Source of the DNA: Oscillospiraceae bacterium
Lineage (GTDB): Bacteria; Bacillota; Clostridia; Oscillospirales; Oscillospiraceae
Assembly: GCA_017412765.1 (NCBI GenBank)
Contig: JAFPWN010000038.1
Location: 1 to 51,665 of the forward strand
Reading direction: 5' to 3'
Length of the DNA: 51,665 nucleotides
This document shows positions 1 through 7,444 of this stretch, piece after piece. Numbering within the stretch: the stretch's first letter is position 1; the number at the start of each line of letters is the position of its first letter. Made by a program: the position numbers and the translations under genes. The notes under the pieces were generated by a model. It saw only the letters and a program-made list of their open reading frames with translations. It was not told the DNA's origin and searched no databases.

Positions 1-29
1 AAATCTCCGGCTTTTTCAGCCGGAGATTT
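1..29 (-). terminator. Rho-independent terminator behind uxaB (edge of window)
   Basis: A perfect 12-bp stem (1-12 with 18-29) closes a 5-nt loop about 30 nt downstream of the minus-strand uxaB stop. On the minus strand the stem ends in TTT, and any remaining T tract lies outside the window. A neighbouring plus-strand use cannot be excluded. Confidence 0.75.
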
Positions 30-58
30 ATTATGCGGTTATTTTGCGGTTCCTCAAA

Positions 59-1552
59 TTAAAGGCAGGTCTTGTAGGCAGCGACGGCGCCTTCCTCGCG
101 GATGAGCTTGAGGTTAGCTACGGTAGCCGCTTCGAAGCCGGGGACCTTGGTGAGATCCTGACCCCACATACGCTCGTCGGTCATGACGGCGTGTACGAGA
201 TCCTCGACGGAGTCCTCCTTGTGCTCATCGTAGAACTCGAGCACCCAGCGATCGTCACTCACGACGTAGGTGTTGCCGGCGGGACGGCGGCAGACGAGAC
301 CGGTGTCGCTTAGACCCTGAATATCGTTGGAATAGAAGGCGATGTAAGCGGCGAAGCTCATGGTGAGGCACTTGGGAAGCTCACCCTTGAGGTCAATGTA
401 CTCGAGGAAGCTCGGCATGTTTCTTGCGCGCCACTTTGAGGTGGAGTTGAGGGAGATGCTCATAAGCTCGTGGTTGACGAACGGGTTGTTGAAGCGATCC
501 TGAACAGCCGCGGCAAAGGACTCGAGGTCGGCCTTGTCGAGCGGGAGGGTCGGGATGACCTCATCATAGAGCATCTTGTTCATGTAGCCGCGGATGGTAT
601 CATTGTGCATGCAGTCGCGGACGATATCGTAGCCGCCGAGATAAGCGCCGAGAACGAAGCCGGTGTGGGCGCCGTTAAGGATGCGGACCTTGCGCTTCTT
701 GTAGGGGGTTACGTCGGGGACTACCGGGCAGTTAAGACCGGCCTTCTTGAACGGAAGCTTGTCCTCAAGCCACGCCGGGCCCTCGATGTTCCATACGCCG
801 AATACCTCGCCAACGTCGGTGAGGGGATCGGAGTAGCCGTTCTCCTCCTCAAGGCGCTGAACCTCCTTCGGATCGCGGATGCGGCCGGGAACGATGCGGT
901 CAACGAGGGTGGAGCAGAAGGTGCAGTCCTCATTAACGTACTTCTTGAAGCCTTCCTCAAGACCCCACTGATCGGCGTACTGATTGACACACTTCAGAAG
1001 CTCCTTGCCGTTGTTGTCGATAAGCTCGCAGGAGAGGATAACAAGACCGGATTTGCCGGCCTTCCAGCGCTTGTAGAGCACCTGAGTGAGCTTGCCGGGG
1101 AAGGAGGAAGCGGGCTTGTCGTTAAGCTTGCAGGCGGGATCGTAGACGATGCCGGCCTCGGTGGTGTTGGAAACGACGTACTCGAGATCGTCGGAAACGG
1201 CGACCTTGTACATCTCCTCGAGATCCGCGGAGTCATACGGATTGAGGCAGCGGGATACGGAGGAGATGACTCTCTTGCGATCGACCTTCTCACCGTTTTC
1301 CATGCCGCGGAGATAAAGGGTGTAAAGACCCTCCTGATCGTTTATAAACTGAGCGAGGCCTCCGGCGATGGGCTGAACGAGGACGCACTTGCCGTTCCAT
1401 CCCGCCTTTTCGTTGGAAACGTCGAACCAGTAGTTTACAAATGCGCGAAGGAAGTTGCCCTCGCCGAACTGGAGAACCTTTTCGGGCGCGGATTCAAGGA
1501 TGTATCCGTCATATCCGGAGTCTTTAAGAACCTGATAATTTAACTTGTCCAT
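59..1552 (-). CDS. uxaB: Tagaturonate reductase (altronate oxidoreductase, UxaB-like)
   Basis: This 497-aa cytosolic NAD-dependent enzyme belongs to the mannitol dehydrogenase / polyol-dehydrogenase family. UxaB interconverts D-tagaturonate and D-altronate in galacturonate catabolism. The N-terminal nucleotide-binding segment has the family pattern QFGEGNFLRAFV (residues ~28-39). The C-terminal catalytic half has KVRILNGAHT (~288-297), which contains the substrate-site Lys/Asn/His cluster. The length fits UxaB (about 480-500 aa). The ATG is preceded by AAGGAGG at normal spacing and by a good promoter. It stands alone here: no uxaA, uxaC or kdg genes are visible, so the rest of the pathway must lie elsewhere or left of the window. 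Fructuronate or mannitol-phosphate activity is the main alternative. Confidence 0.88.
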   Translation of the reverse strand: MDKLNYQVLKDSGYDGYILESAPEKVLQFGEGNFLRAFVNYWFDVSNEKAGWNGKCVLVQPIAGGLAQFINDQEGLYTLYLRGMENGEKVDRKRVISSVSRCLNPYDSADLEEMYKVAVSDDLEYVVSNTTEAGIVYDPACKLNDKPASSFPGKLTQVLYKRWKAGKSGLVILSCELIDNNGKELLKCVNQYADQWGLEEGFKKYVNEDCTFCSTLVDRIVPGRIRDPKEVQRLEEENGYSDPLTDVGEVFGVWNIEGPAWLEDKLPFKKAGLNCPVVPDVTPYKKRKVRILNGAHTGFVLGAYLGGYDIVRDCMHNDTIRGYMNKMLYDEVIPTLPLDKADLESFAAAVQDRFNNPFVNHELMSISLNSTSKWRARNMPSFLEYIDLKGELPKCLTMSFAAYIAFYSNDIQGLSDTGLVCRRPAGNTYVVSDDRWVLEFYDEHKEDSVEDLVHAVMTDERMWGQDLTKVPGFEAATVANLKLIREEGAVAAYKTCL

Positions 1553-1582
1553 GGGTATCGGCCTCCTTATAAAGTTTATTAC

Positions 1583-1611
1583 ATTTTAACAAATGCAGCG
1601 CGAAATTTCAA
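1583..1611 (-). promoter_or_regulatory. Predicted sigma-A promoter of uxaB
   Basis: Read on the minus strand: -35 TTGAAA (1606-1611), 17-nt spacer, -10 TAAAAT (1583-1588). Transcription would start near 1576, giving a short leader that carries the AAGGAGG ribosome-binding site. It is back to back with the promoter of the cation transporter. Confidence 0.7.
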
Positions 1612-1632
1612 TAGATTAGCAGGCATTATTTA

Positions 1633-1661
1633 TTGACTAAACGGACAATGAGGCATATAAT
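1633..1661 (+). promoter_or_regulatory. Predicted sigma-A promoter of the CDF transporter gene
   Basis: -35 TTGACT (1633-1638), 17-nt spacer and a perfect -10 TATAAT (1656-1661). The predicted start is near 1668, about 27 nt before the TTG start codon. Confidence 0.75.
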
Positions 1662-1694
1662 TTTAGCTGCAATTATTATGTGAGGTGAAACAGA

Positions 1695-2795
1695 TTGGAC
1701 CGCGAAAAAGTAATAGTCAGAACAAGCATTATCGGCATACTTGCAAATCTCTTCCTCGTCGCCTTCAAGGCAGCGGTCGGACTGCTCTCCGGCTCGATCG
1801 CAGTCCTGCTCGACGCGGTAAACAACCTCTCCGACGCGCTGAGCAGCGTTATTACGATTGTCGGAACGAAGCTCGCGGCGAAGAAGCCCGATAAAAAGCA
1901 CCCGCTTGGCTACGGAAGGATAGAGTATCTTACGGCGATGATAGTCGCCGCTATCGTGCTCTACGCCGGTATTACATCGCTCGTTGAGAGCGTAAAGAGC
2001 ATCTTTTCCGGCGATACGCCCGAGTACAGCGTAGTTTCGCTCGTGATAATCGCTGCGGCGGTGGTTGTAAAGCTCCTTCTCGGCGCTTTCGTAAAGCGCG
2101 AGGGAAAGAGAGTGAACTCCGGCTCGCTCATAGCCTCCGGCTCGGACGCGACCTTCGACGCCGTGCTCTCCGCTTCGGTTCTCGCAAGCGCGCTGATATT
2201 CACGTTCACCGGCTTCTCGCTTGAGGCGTGGGTCGGACTTGTCATCTCCGGCTTTATCATCAAGAGCGGTATCGAGATGCTGACCGAAACGCTCGACGAT
2301 ATCCTCGGCAAGCGCACAGACCCCGAGACTTCGCGCGCGATAAAGGACACGGTCAGGAGCGTTGAGGGCGTTCAGGGCGCCTACGACCTGTTCCTCAACT
2401 CCTACGGCCCGGATACGGTGATAGGCTCCGTGCATATCGAGGTGCCGGACACCATGACAGCCGACGAGATCGACGCACTGGAGCGCGCCGTCTATGAAAA
2501 GGTATTCTGCGAGCACGGCGTCGCTCTCACGGGAATCGGGATATACTCCGTAAACACGAAAAACGACGAGGCTAAGCGTATGCGCACTGAGGTAAACCGC
2601 ATCGTTCTGAGCCATGAGGGAGTTTTGCAGACTCACGGCTTCTACGTGGACGCAAACGCAAAGACGGTAAATCTCGATATACTCATCGGCTTTGAGGTTG
2701 ACGACCGCCGCGCGCTCTTTGAGGAGATACGCGCAGAGCTTCAGAAGGCTTATCCGGACTACGCTTTCACCCTTGCGATGGATCTTGACGTGTGA
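1695..2795 (+). CDS. Cation diffusion facilitator (CDF) family metal exporter
   Basis: A 366-aa inner-membrane divalent metal/proton antiporter of the CDF family. The first ~200 residues contain the hydrophobic helices. The metal-site motif of helix 2 reads DAVNNLSD (residues 40-47), so the His of the zinc-type HxxxD motif is Asn. Helix 5 carries SDATFD, a DxxxD site. This pattern suggests Mn or Fe rather than Zn, but that is inference. The cytosolic part is long and looks like two consecutive ferredoxin-like ZT_dimer domains (~205-280 and ~290-366). The start is TTG, chosen because GAGGTG lies 7 nt upstream and the N-terminus MDREKVIVRTS fits the family. It is a single-gene unit ending before a terminator at 2941. 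Confidence 0.85.
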   Translation: MDREKVIVRTSIIGILANLFLVAFKAAVGLLSGSIAVLLDAVNNLSDALSSVITIVGTKLAAKKPDKKHPLGYGRIEYLTAMIVAAIVLYAGITSLVESVKSIFSGDTPEYSVVSLVIIAAAVVVKLLLGAFVKREGKRVNSGSLIASGSDATFDAVLSASVLASALIFTFTGFSLEAWVGLVISGFIIKSGIEMLTETLDDILGKRTDPETSRAIKDTVRSVEGVQGAYDLFLNSYGPDTVIGSVHIEVPDTMTADEIDALERAVYEKVFCEHGVALTGIGIYSVNTKNDEAKRMRTEVNRIVLSHEGVLQTHGFYVDANAKTVNLDILIGFEVDDRRALFEEIRAELQKAYPDYAFTLAMDLDV

Positions 2796-2940
2796 TGCTG
2801 TTCGTTATAATTTCCCGCGCCTATTATACGTCATGCTGCGCTGCGATCGGCGCCTTGACTGACGAAAAATAAGTTTGCGCCGCGGCTGATGCGATTAATT
2901 GAAGAATAGTATAATTTCTCGGAACATGGTGACAAAAACT

Positions 2941-2971
2941 CTCCCTTGCTTGTTGCAAAGGGAGTTTTTTT
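2941..2971 (+). terminator. Rho-independent terminator
   Basis: Stem CTCCCTTGC (2941-2949) pairs with GCAAAGGGAG (2955-2964) with one bulged A, followed by seven T (2965-2971). It lies 145 nt downstream of the CDF stop. The DNA between holds a TATAAT at 2910-2915 with a poor -35, and nothing else I can support. Confidence 0.75.
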
Positions 2972-2980
2972 GTGGTACAC

Positions 2981-2986
2981 TATAAT
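2981..2986 (+). promoter_or_regulatory. Probable -10 element of the c-di-GMP signalling operon
   Basis: A perfect TATAAT lies directly behind the terminator T tract, 35 nt before the ATG of the REC-GGDEF-EAL gene. No convincing -35 hexamer sits 16-18 nt upstream, so this is either a weak or activator-dependent promoter. Confidence 0.45.
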
Positions 2987-3021
2987 AAATATATATTTAC
3001 GTTCAAAAGGGATGTGAGCAA

Positions 3022-4716
3022 ATGCCTGCACGTGACAGCGAACATTCTAAAAGGCGTGTCATCGTAATCGATGACCAGGAAATAAACCGTGAGCTGTTAG
3101 GCATGATACTTGAGGACGATTATGACGTTATTTACGCTGAAAACGGCGAGGTGGGACTTCACTTCATAAGAGAGAATATAAATACTCTTTCGCTCGTGCT
3201 CCTCGACCTTGTTATGCCGGTTATGGATGGCTTTGCCGTGCTTGAGACAATGCGCTCCGAACCCGAGCTGCACCGCCTGCCGATCGTGGTTCTGACCGCG
3301 GAGAAGAGCGCGGAGCTGAGGAGCCTTAAGCTCGGAGCCGCCGATTTTATTACAAAACCGTTCGACGCGCCGGAGGTTATCCGCGCGAGAGTCGCGAGGA
3401 TCATTGAGCTCAGCGAGGGCAGGAGCCTCATTCGCGCAGCCGAGCGCGATGAGCTGACCGGCCTTTTCAACGAGCGCTTCTTCTATGAATACTGCAGCCG
3501 CCTCGAGCGCTATAATCCCACCTGGGAGATGGACGCCGTCGTCGTCGATATCCGCCGCTTCAACCTCGTGAACGAGGTGCACGGCCGCGACTTCGGCAAT
3601 AAGGTTCTGAAGCAGCTTGCCGCGAGCATCAAGCGCAATATCGAGCATGAGGGCGGTATTGCCTGCCGCCTTGAGGCCGACATATTCTTCCTGTTCTGCC
3701 GCAGAAGAGAGGATTATAATCCGCTTCTGGAAAGGCTCAGTGAGGACGTCAACCGCGAGGTCGAAAATGCCCACGTTCGTCTCAGAATGGGCGTCTGCAT
3801 AATGGGCGGCCGCGAGGTCGCGCCGGAGCGCCGCTTTGCCAGAGCCAAGCTCGCCTGCAACCGCCTGCGCGGAAAATACTCCAAGGGCGTAAACGTCTAT
3901 GATAAGGAATTCCATGACAAGGAAATGCATTACGAGAGCTTCCTCAATGACTTTCAGAGCGCTCTCGAGGAAAAGCAGTTCCTCGTATTCTATCAGCCGA
4001 AGTATAACATCGAGGGAGACAAGCCCGTATTGACGAGCGCCGAGGCGCTCGTGCGCTGGCGCCATCCCGAGAGCGGAATGGTCAGCCCCGGCGAGTTCAT
4101 ACCGCTTTTCGAGTCGAACGGACTTATCCAGCTCGTTGACTACTACGTATGGCGCGAGAGCGCCGCGCAGATACGCCGCTGGCGCGAGGAGCTCGGCATC
4201 TCGATCCCGATCTCAATTAACCTTTCGAGGGTGGATATGTATGATCCGGAGCTTGAGAACAAGCTCCTCGACCTGCTGAAAGAGAATGATCTCAAGCCTG
4301 AGGAGCTGCTCCTGGAGATCACCGAGAGCGCGTACACCGATGACGCGAGGACGATCATCAAAGTCGTCGAATCCCTGCGCAATCACGGCTTCAAGATCGA
4401 GATGGACGATTTCGGCAGCGGCTATTCCTCGCTGAATATGCTCTCGACTCTGCCTATCGACGTTCTCAAGATGGATATGAAGTTCATTCAGAACGTGCGC
4501 GAGGGCAGCAAGAACTTCCGCATGGTAGAGCTTGTGCTCGATATCGCTGAGTACCTCGGCGTTCCGGTGGTTGCGGAGGGCGTTGAGACCGAGGAGCAGG
4601 TGAGGCTCCTTAAAAACGCCGGCTGCAGCATAATCCAGGGCTATTACTTCTCTAAGCCGGTGGATGCCAAGACCTTTGAAAAATTCCTGCTTGAAAAAAA
4701 GGAGGCTCTTAAATGA
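3022..4716 (+). CDS. Response regulator with degenerate GGDEF and EAL domains (c-di-GMP phosphodiesterase)
   Basis: 564 aa, cytosolic. Residues ~12-130 form a receiver domain with the acidic pair D17/D18, phospho-acceptor D62 (LLDLVMP) and conserved K112. Residues ~138-295 form a GGDEF-like domain whose active-site loop reads RLEAD (216-220) instead of GGDEF, so cyclase activity is unlikely. Residues ~310-560 form an EAL domain with the signature AEALVRW (E341) and the metal and catalytic motifs SINLSR, LEITES, DDFGSGYSSL, LKMD and AEGVET, so c-di-GMP hydrolysis is expected. The degenerate GGDEF could bind GTP or act structurally. No sensor kinase gene is in the window. The gene ends with a 4-nt ATGA overlap onto the HPt gene. 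Confidence 0.9.
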   Translation: MPARDSEHSKRRVIVIDDQEINRELLGMILEDDYDVIYAENGEVGLHFIRENINTLSLVLLDLVMPVMDGFAVLETMRSEPELHRLPIVVLTAEKSAELRSLKLGAADFITKPFDAPEVIRARVARIIELSEGRSLIRAAERDELTGLFNERFFYEYCSRLERYNPTWEMDAVVVDIRRFNLVNEVHGRDFGNKVLKQLAASIKRNIEHEGGIACRLEADIFFLFCRRREDYNPLLERLSEDVNREVENAHVRLRMGVCIMGGREVAPERRFARAKLACNRLRGKYSKGVNVYDKEFHDKEMHYESFLNDFQSALEEKQFLVFYQPKYNIEGDKPVLTSAEALVRWRHPESGMVSPGEFIPLFESNGLIQLVDYYVWRESAAQIRRWREELGISIPISINLSRVDMYDPELENKLLDLLKENDLKPEELLLEITESAYTDDARTIIKVVESLRNHGFKIEMDDFGSGYSSLNMLSTLPIDVLKMDMKFIQNVREGSKNFRMVELVLDIAEYLGVPVVAEGVETEEQVRLLKNAGCSIIQGYYFSKPVDAKTFEKFLLEKKEALK

Positions 4717-5081
4717 CAGTACAGGAGCTCTATGAAAAAATCGGCGGCAACTTTGACGCCGCAAAGAAAATACTTCCCTCCGAGGCGCTTATCGGCCGCT
4801 TTGTCGTCAAGCTCCTAAAGGACGGCAGTATGCAGAAGCTGAGAGACGGAGTCGCCGCGGGTGACGGGAAAGCAATATTCGAGGGCGCGCACGCGCTCAA
4901 GGGCGTGACCGCAAATCTCGGTCTGCAGAATATCTCAGACCTTGCGGCTGAGATCGCAGACGAATTTCGCACCGGCAGAGAGCGCTCTCTTTCCGATGAG
5001 GAGCTTCAGGCAAAGCTTGATGAGCTGAACGCGAAATTCGACGCCGCGAGCGAGGAGATCGCGAAGTTCCAGGCTCAGTAA
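4713..5081 (+). CDS. Histidine phosphotransfer (HPt) domain protein
   Basis: A 122-aa single-domain protein. The helical bundle carries the phospho-accepting motif AHALKGVTANLG, with H60 as the likely phosphorylated residue. HPt proteins relay phosphate between hybrid kinases and receiver domains, and the obvious partner is the receiver domain of the preceding gene, which it overlaps by 4 nt. A strong AAGGAGG lies just upstream inside the previous gene. The C-terminal third (about residues 85-122) is rich in Glu and Ala and is predicted helical. No histidine kinase is adjacent, so the phosphate source is unknown. Confidence 0.85.
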   Translation: MTVQELYEKIGGNFDAAKKILPSEALIGRFVVKLLKDGSMQKLRDGVAAGDGKAIFEGAHALKGVTANLGLQNISDLAAEIADEFRTGRERSLSDEELQAKLDELNAKFDAASEEIAKFQAQ

Positions 5082-5082
5082 A

Positions 5083-5889
5083 ATGATAAGAGAACAGCGG
5101 ATAACCTCGATAGAGGAGCTGACGGAGCTTCTCACAGAGCAGGAGTACCGCGCGGATATCCGCCGCAACCGCTCCGAATTTGTCTACCGCGGTATGCCGA
5201 ACGCGTCCTTCCGCCTCGAAACGAGCCTGCGGCGCAACTGCAAGGAGCTGCAAGCGAAGCTTGAGCCGGCGATACTCAAAAATTTCGCAAAGTACGCGGT
5301 TATGGAGGATCCGAAGGTCTACGGTAACGTCTGGAGGCAGATGATTCTGGGGCAGCACCACGGTCTGCCGACCCGCCTGCTCGACTGGACGCAGTCGGCG
5401 CTTGTGGCGCTCCACTTTGCCGTGACCGAGGAGAACCTCGAGAAGATGGACAAGCGCGATTCGCTCGTCTGGCGTATTGACGTCAAGGAGCTTCACTCGC
5501 ATCTGCCCGAAAAGTACCGGCTCGTTGCCGACAAATACGAGGCGGATATTTTCTCGGTCGATATGCTGCGCGAAATATGCGAAACCGTTAATGAATACGA
5601 CCGCGATATGGGCTCGGGAGCCATGCTCGTCCTCGAGCCGCCGTCCATATCGGCGCGAATAGTCAATCAGTATTCGTTTTTCTCCGTAACGCCGATGGGC
5701 ATGGAGAATATGGAGGAGTTTCTCGATAAAAACACCGAGAACACCGTGAAATTCATCATCGACAAGTCCCTGCGCTGGCGCATACGCGATATGCTCGATA
5801 CGCTGAATATGTCAGAGCGTATCGTCTATCCCGGGCTTGACGGGCTGTCGAAATGGATAGCGCGCCACTACTTCGTTAAGAATAATTAA
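5083..5889 (+). CDS. FRG-domain protein
   Basis: 268 aa. The N-terminal half has the FRG family landmarks: FVYRG (residues 33-37, the F-x-R-G motif) and GQHHGLPTRLLDWT (90-103). FRG is a domain of unknown biochemical activity found in many bacteria. There is no signal peptide or membrane helix. The ATG sits one nucleotide after the stop of the HPt gene, so translation is very likely coupled and the protein is part of the same signalling unit. The region after ~residue 150 contains no motif I recognise. It could be an effector of the phosphorelay or of c-di-GMP, but nothing in the sequence settles this. Confidence 0.8.
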   Translation: MIREQRITSIEELTELLTEQEYRADIRRNRSEFVYRGMPNASFRLETSLRRNCKELQAKLEPAILKNFAKYAVMEDPKVYGNVWRQMILGQHHGLPTRLLDWTQSALVALHFAVTEENLEKMDKRDSLVWRIDVKELHSHLPEKYRLVADKYEADIFSVDMLREICETVNEYDRDMGSGAMLVLEPPSISARIVNQYSFFSVTPMGMENMEEFLDKNTENTVKFIIDKSLRWRIRDMLDTLNMSERIVYPGLDGLSKWIARHYFVKNN

Positions 5890-5900
5890 ATCAGCATAAA

Positions 5901-5930
5901 AAAGAGCTCAGCCAGCCGGCTGAGCTCTTT
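5901..5930. terminator. Bidirectional Rho-independent terminator
   Basis: A perfect 13-bp stem (5901-5913 with 5918-5930) and 4-nt loop lie between the convergent FRG gene (stop 5889) and the repeat lipoprotein (stop 5942). It is flanked by an A-rich run on the left and a T-rich run on the right, so it can terminate both transcripts. Confidence 0.85.
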
Positions 5931-5941
5931 AATTTTCTTTT

Positions 5942-7381
5942 TTACTTTACGGTGACGGAGGTGATGTGCGGGTTTACGCCCTCGTACCAGTAGAGGAAGC
6001 CCTCCATATCGACGGTATCGCCGACCTTGAGATTCTTTACCGCCTCATAGACCTCGGTGCCGGGGCCGCAGAGGTAGCTCTCAACGGTGAAGGTGTAGGT
6101 GTGGCCGTTAACGCTTACGTCGAAGTAGAGGTCGCTGCCATCTTCACCGGAGCCGTCCCAACCGTACATGAACGCCTTGTCGCCGTTTACCGGCTCGACC
6201 TTCATGCCCTTGAACGATACAAACTCGTTCTGATGCGCTATAAGCTCCTCGGTGCCGAGAAGAGCGGTGACGTCGGTCGGCTCAGCAATATAGTTGCCGT
6301 TGGAGAACGGGGAAATCGCGGCGTCAACGATCTCGACCTCGCCGCTCCACTCGCTCTTGTAGCCGGAGACGGCGATCTTCGTGCCGGGAACGAGGAATTT
6401 TGCGGTCGCCTCGTCGCACGCGGCGTTGTAGATGAAGTAAGCGCCGTCGGGGCTCTGGGCGTAGATGGTGAGCTTGCCGTCCCACCACGACTGGGTTGCC
6501 TGAACGTAGGTGATGACGGAAACGGGGGAGTCGAGCTCGGCGAGAAGGTAATCCGCGTGGCTCATGTATTCGCTCTTAGTGACGGAGGTGATGTGGGGAT
6601 TCGCGCCGTTGTACCAGTAGAGGTAGCCGACCATGTCGATCACATCGCCGACTCTGAGACCCTTGACAGCCTCGTAGACGTCGGTGCCGGAGCCGGTGAG
6701 ATAGCTCTCGACGGTGAAGTTGTAGGTAACGCCGTTTACGCTGGCGTTGAAGTAGAGGTCGCTGCCCTCCTGACCGGAGCCGTCCCAGTTGTAGAGGAAC
6801 GCCGCGCCGTCGTCGCCGATCGGCTCAACGGTCATGGTGAGGAAGGAAACGTACTCGTTCTGATGGTCGATGAGAGAGGGATCGCCGAGAAGCTCGGTGA
6901 CGTCCTCGGGATTGGCGTAGTACGGCTCGCCGTCGAGTATCTCGAAGGTGCCGTCCACGATCTCGACCTCGCCGGACCACTCGCTCTTTACGCCCTCAAC
7001 GGCGATTTTGGTGCCGGGAACGAGCTTCGCCGCGTCCTCCTCGGAGCAGGCGGCGTTATAGATGAAGTAGGCGCCGTCCGGGCTCTGGGCGTAGATGGTG
7101 ATCTTACCGTCCCACCAGGACTGGGTCGCCTGAACGTAGGTCTCGATCTTGACGTCGGAGTCAAGCGGAGCGGCGACGTACTCATCGTGAGTCATGACGT
7201 CGGCGATGGGCTCAGTGGGGGTGAGATCAGCGCTGGTGGAGGGGGTTGCGGGAGTATCCTGCTTCTGGGTTTCGCTTGGGGTAATGTTTGCGCCGGAAGT
7301 GACGGGCTTATTGTCGGTTCCGCAGGCGGCAAGGGCAAAAACCATACAGAGCGCAAGGATAAGTGCTAAAGTTTTTTTCAT
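5942..7381 (-). CDS. Lipoprotein with two tandem ~205-residue repeats
   Basis: 479 aa. The signal peptide ends in the lipobox LAAC (Cys20), so the mature protein should be anchored to the outer face of the membrane. A Thr/Pro/Ser-rich linker (~21-62) follows. Residues 63-268 and 273-477 are two copies of one domain, sharing stretches such as TYVQATQSWWDGK and AQSPDGAYFIYN, KSEWSGEVEIVD, and NPHITSVT at each end. Each copy is predicted mostly beta. The pattern of paired short strands with GTKIAV and VGD-VIDM/VDM segments resembles OB-fold-like domains, an inference without a named family hit. It lies 59 nt downstream of the sugar-binding protein gene but has its own promoter, so it can be expressed with or apart from the importer. 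Function unknown; carbohydrate or ligand binding at the surface is possible. Confidence 0.75.
   Translation of the reverse strand: MKKTLALILALCMVFALAACGTDNKPVTSGANITPSETQKQDTPATPSTSADLTPTEPIADVMTHDEYVAAPLDSDVKIETYVQATQSWWDGKITIYAQSPDGAYFIYNAACSEEDAAKLVPGTKIAVEGVKSEWSGEVEIVDGTFEILDGEPYYANPEDVTELLGDPSLIDHQNEYVSFLTMTVEPIGDDGAAFLYNWDGSGQEGSDLYFNASVNGVTYNFTVESYLTGSGTDVYEAVKGLRVGDVIDMVGYLYWYNGANPHITSVTKSEYMSHADYLLAELDSPVSVITYVQATQSWWDGKLTIYAQSPDGAYFIYNAACDEATAKFLVPGTKIAVSGYKSEWSGEVEIVDAAISPFSNGNYIAEPTDVTALLGTEELIAHQNEFVSFKGMKVEPVNGDKAFMYGWDGSGEDGSDLYFDVSVNGHTYTFTVESYLCGPGTEVYEAVKNLKVGDTVDMEGFLYWYEGVNPHITSVTVK
5951..6565 (-). repeat. Second repeat unit of the lipoprotein gene
   Basis: Encodes residues 273-477, the C-terminal copy of the duplicated domain. 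It aligns with 6578-7195 at a period of 210 residues. Many stretches of 8-14 residues are identical, indicating an internal tandem duplication. Confidence 0.85.
6578..7195 (-). repeat. First repeat unit of the lipoprotein gene
   Basis: Encodes residues 63-268, the N-terminal copy of the duplicated domain. Main differences from copy 2 are in the segment before HQNE and in the loop before NWDGSG / GWDGSG. Confidence 0.85.
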
Positions 7382-7416
7382 TACTGAATTTCCTCCTGAG
7401 AGATTATTGCAAGCTC

Positions 7417-7444
7417 ATTATAACCGTTTATCTGAAAAAATCAA
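7417..7444 (-). promoter_or_regulatory. Predicted promoter of the repeat lipoprotein, overlapping the upstream stop codon
   Basis: On the minus strand: -35 TTGATT (7439-7444), 16-nt spacer, -10 TATAAT (7417-7422). The TGA inside the -35 is the stop codon of the sugar-binding protein. AGGAGG precedes the lipoprotein ATG by 9 nt. Confidence 0.65.

Noticed and set aside
470-1543. Long frame antisense to uxaB, and comparable antisense frames over PBP2 (36505-38238), aspS (31769-32848) and the repeat lipoprotein (5966-7369)
   Set aside because: Each lies wholly inside a gene with clear family motifs on the other strand and has no plausible start signals.
2910-2971. Possible tiny RNA from TATAAT at 2910 to the terminator at 2971
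   Set aside because: The -35 region is poor and the product would be little more than the terminator hairpin.
2831-3031. Small minus-strand frame (66 codons) in the CDF-to-REC intergenic region
   Set aside because: It runs through the terminator and promoter of the plus-strand genes and has no ribosome-binding site.
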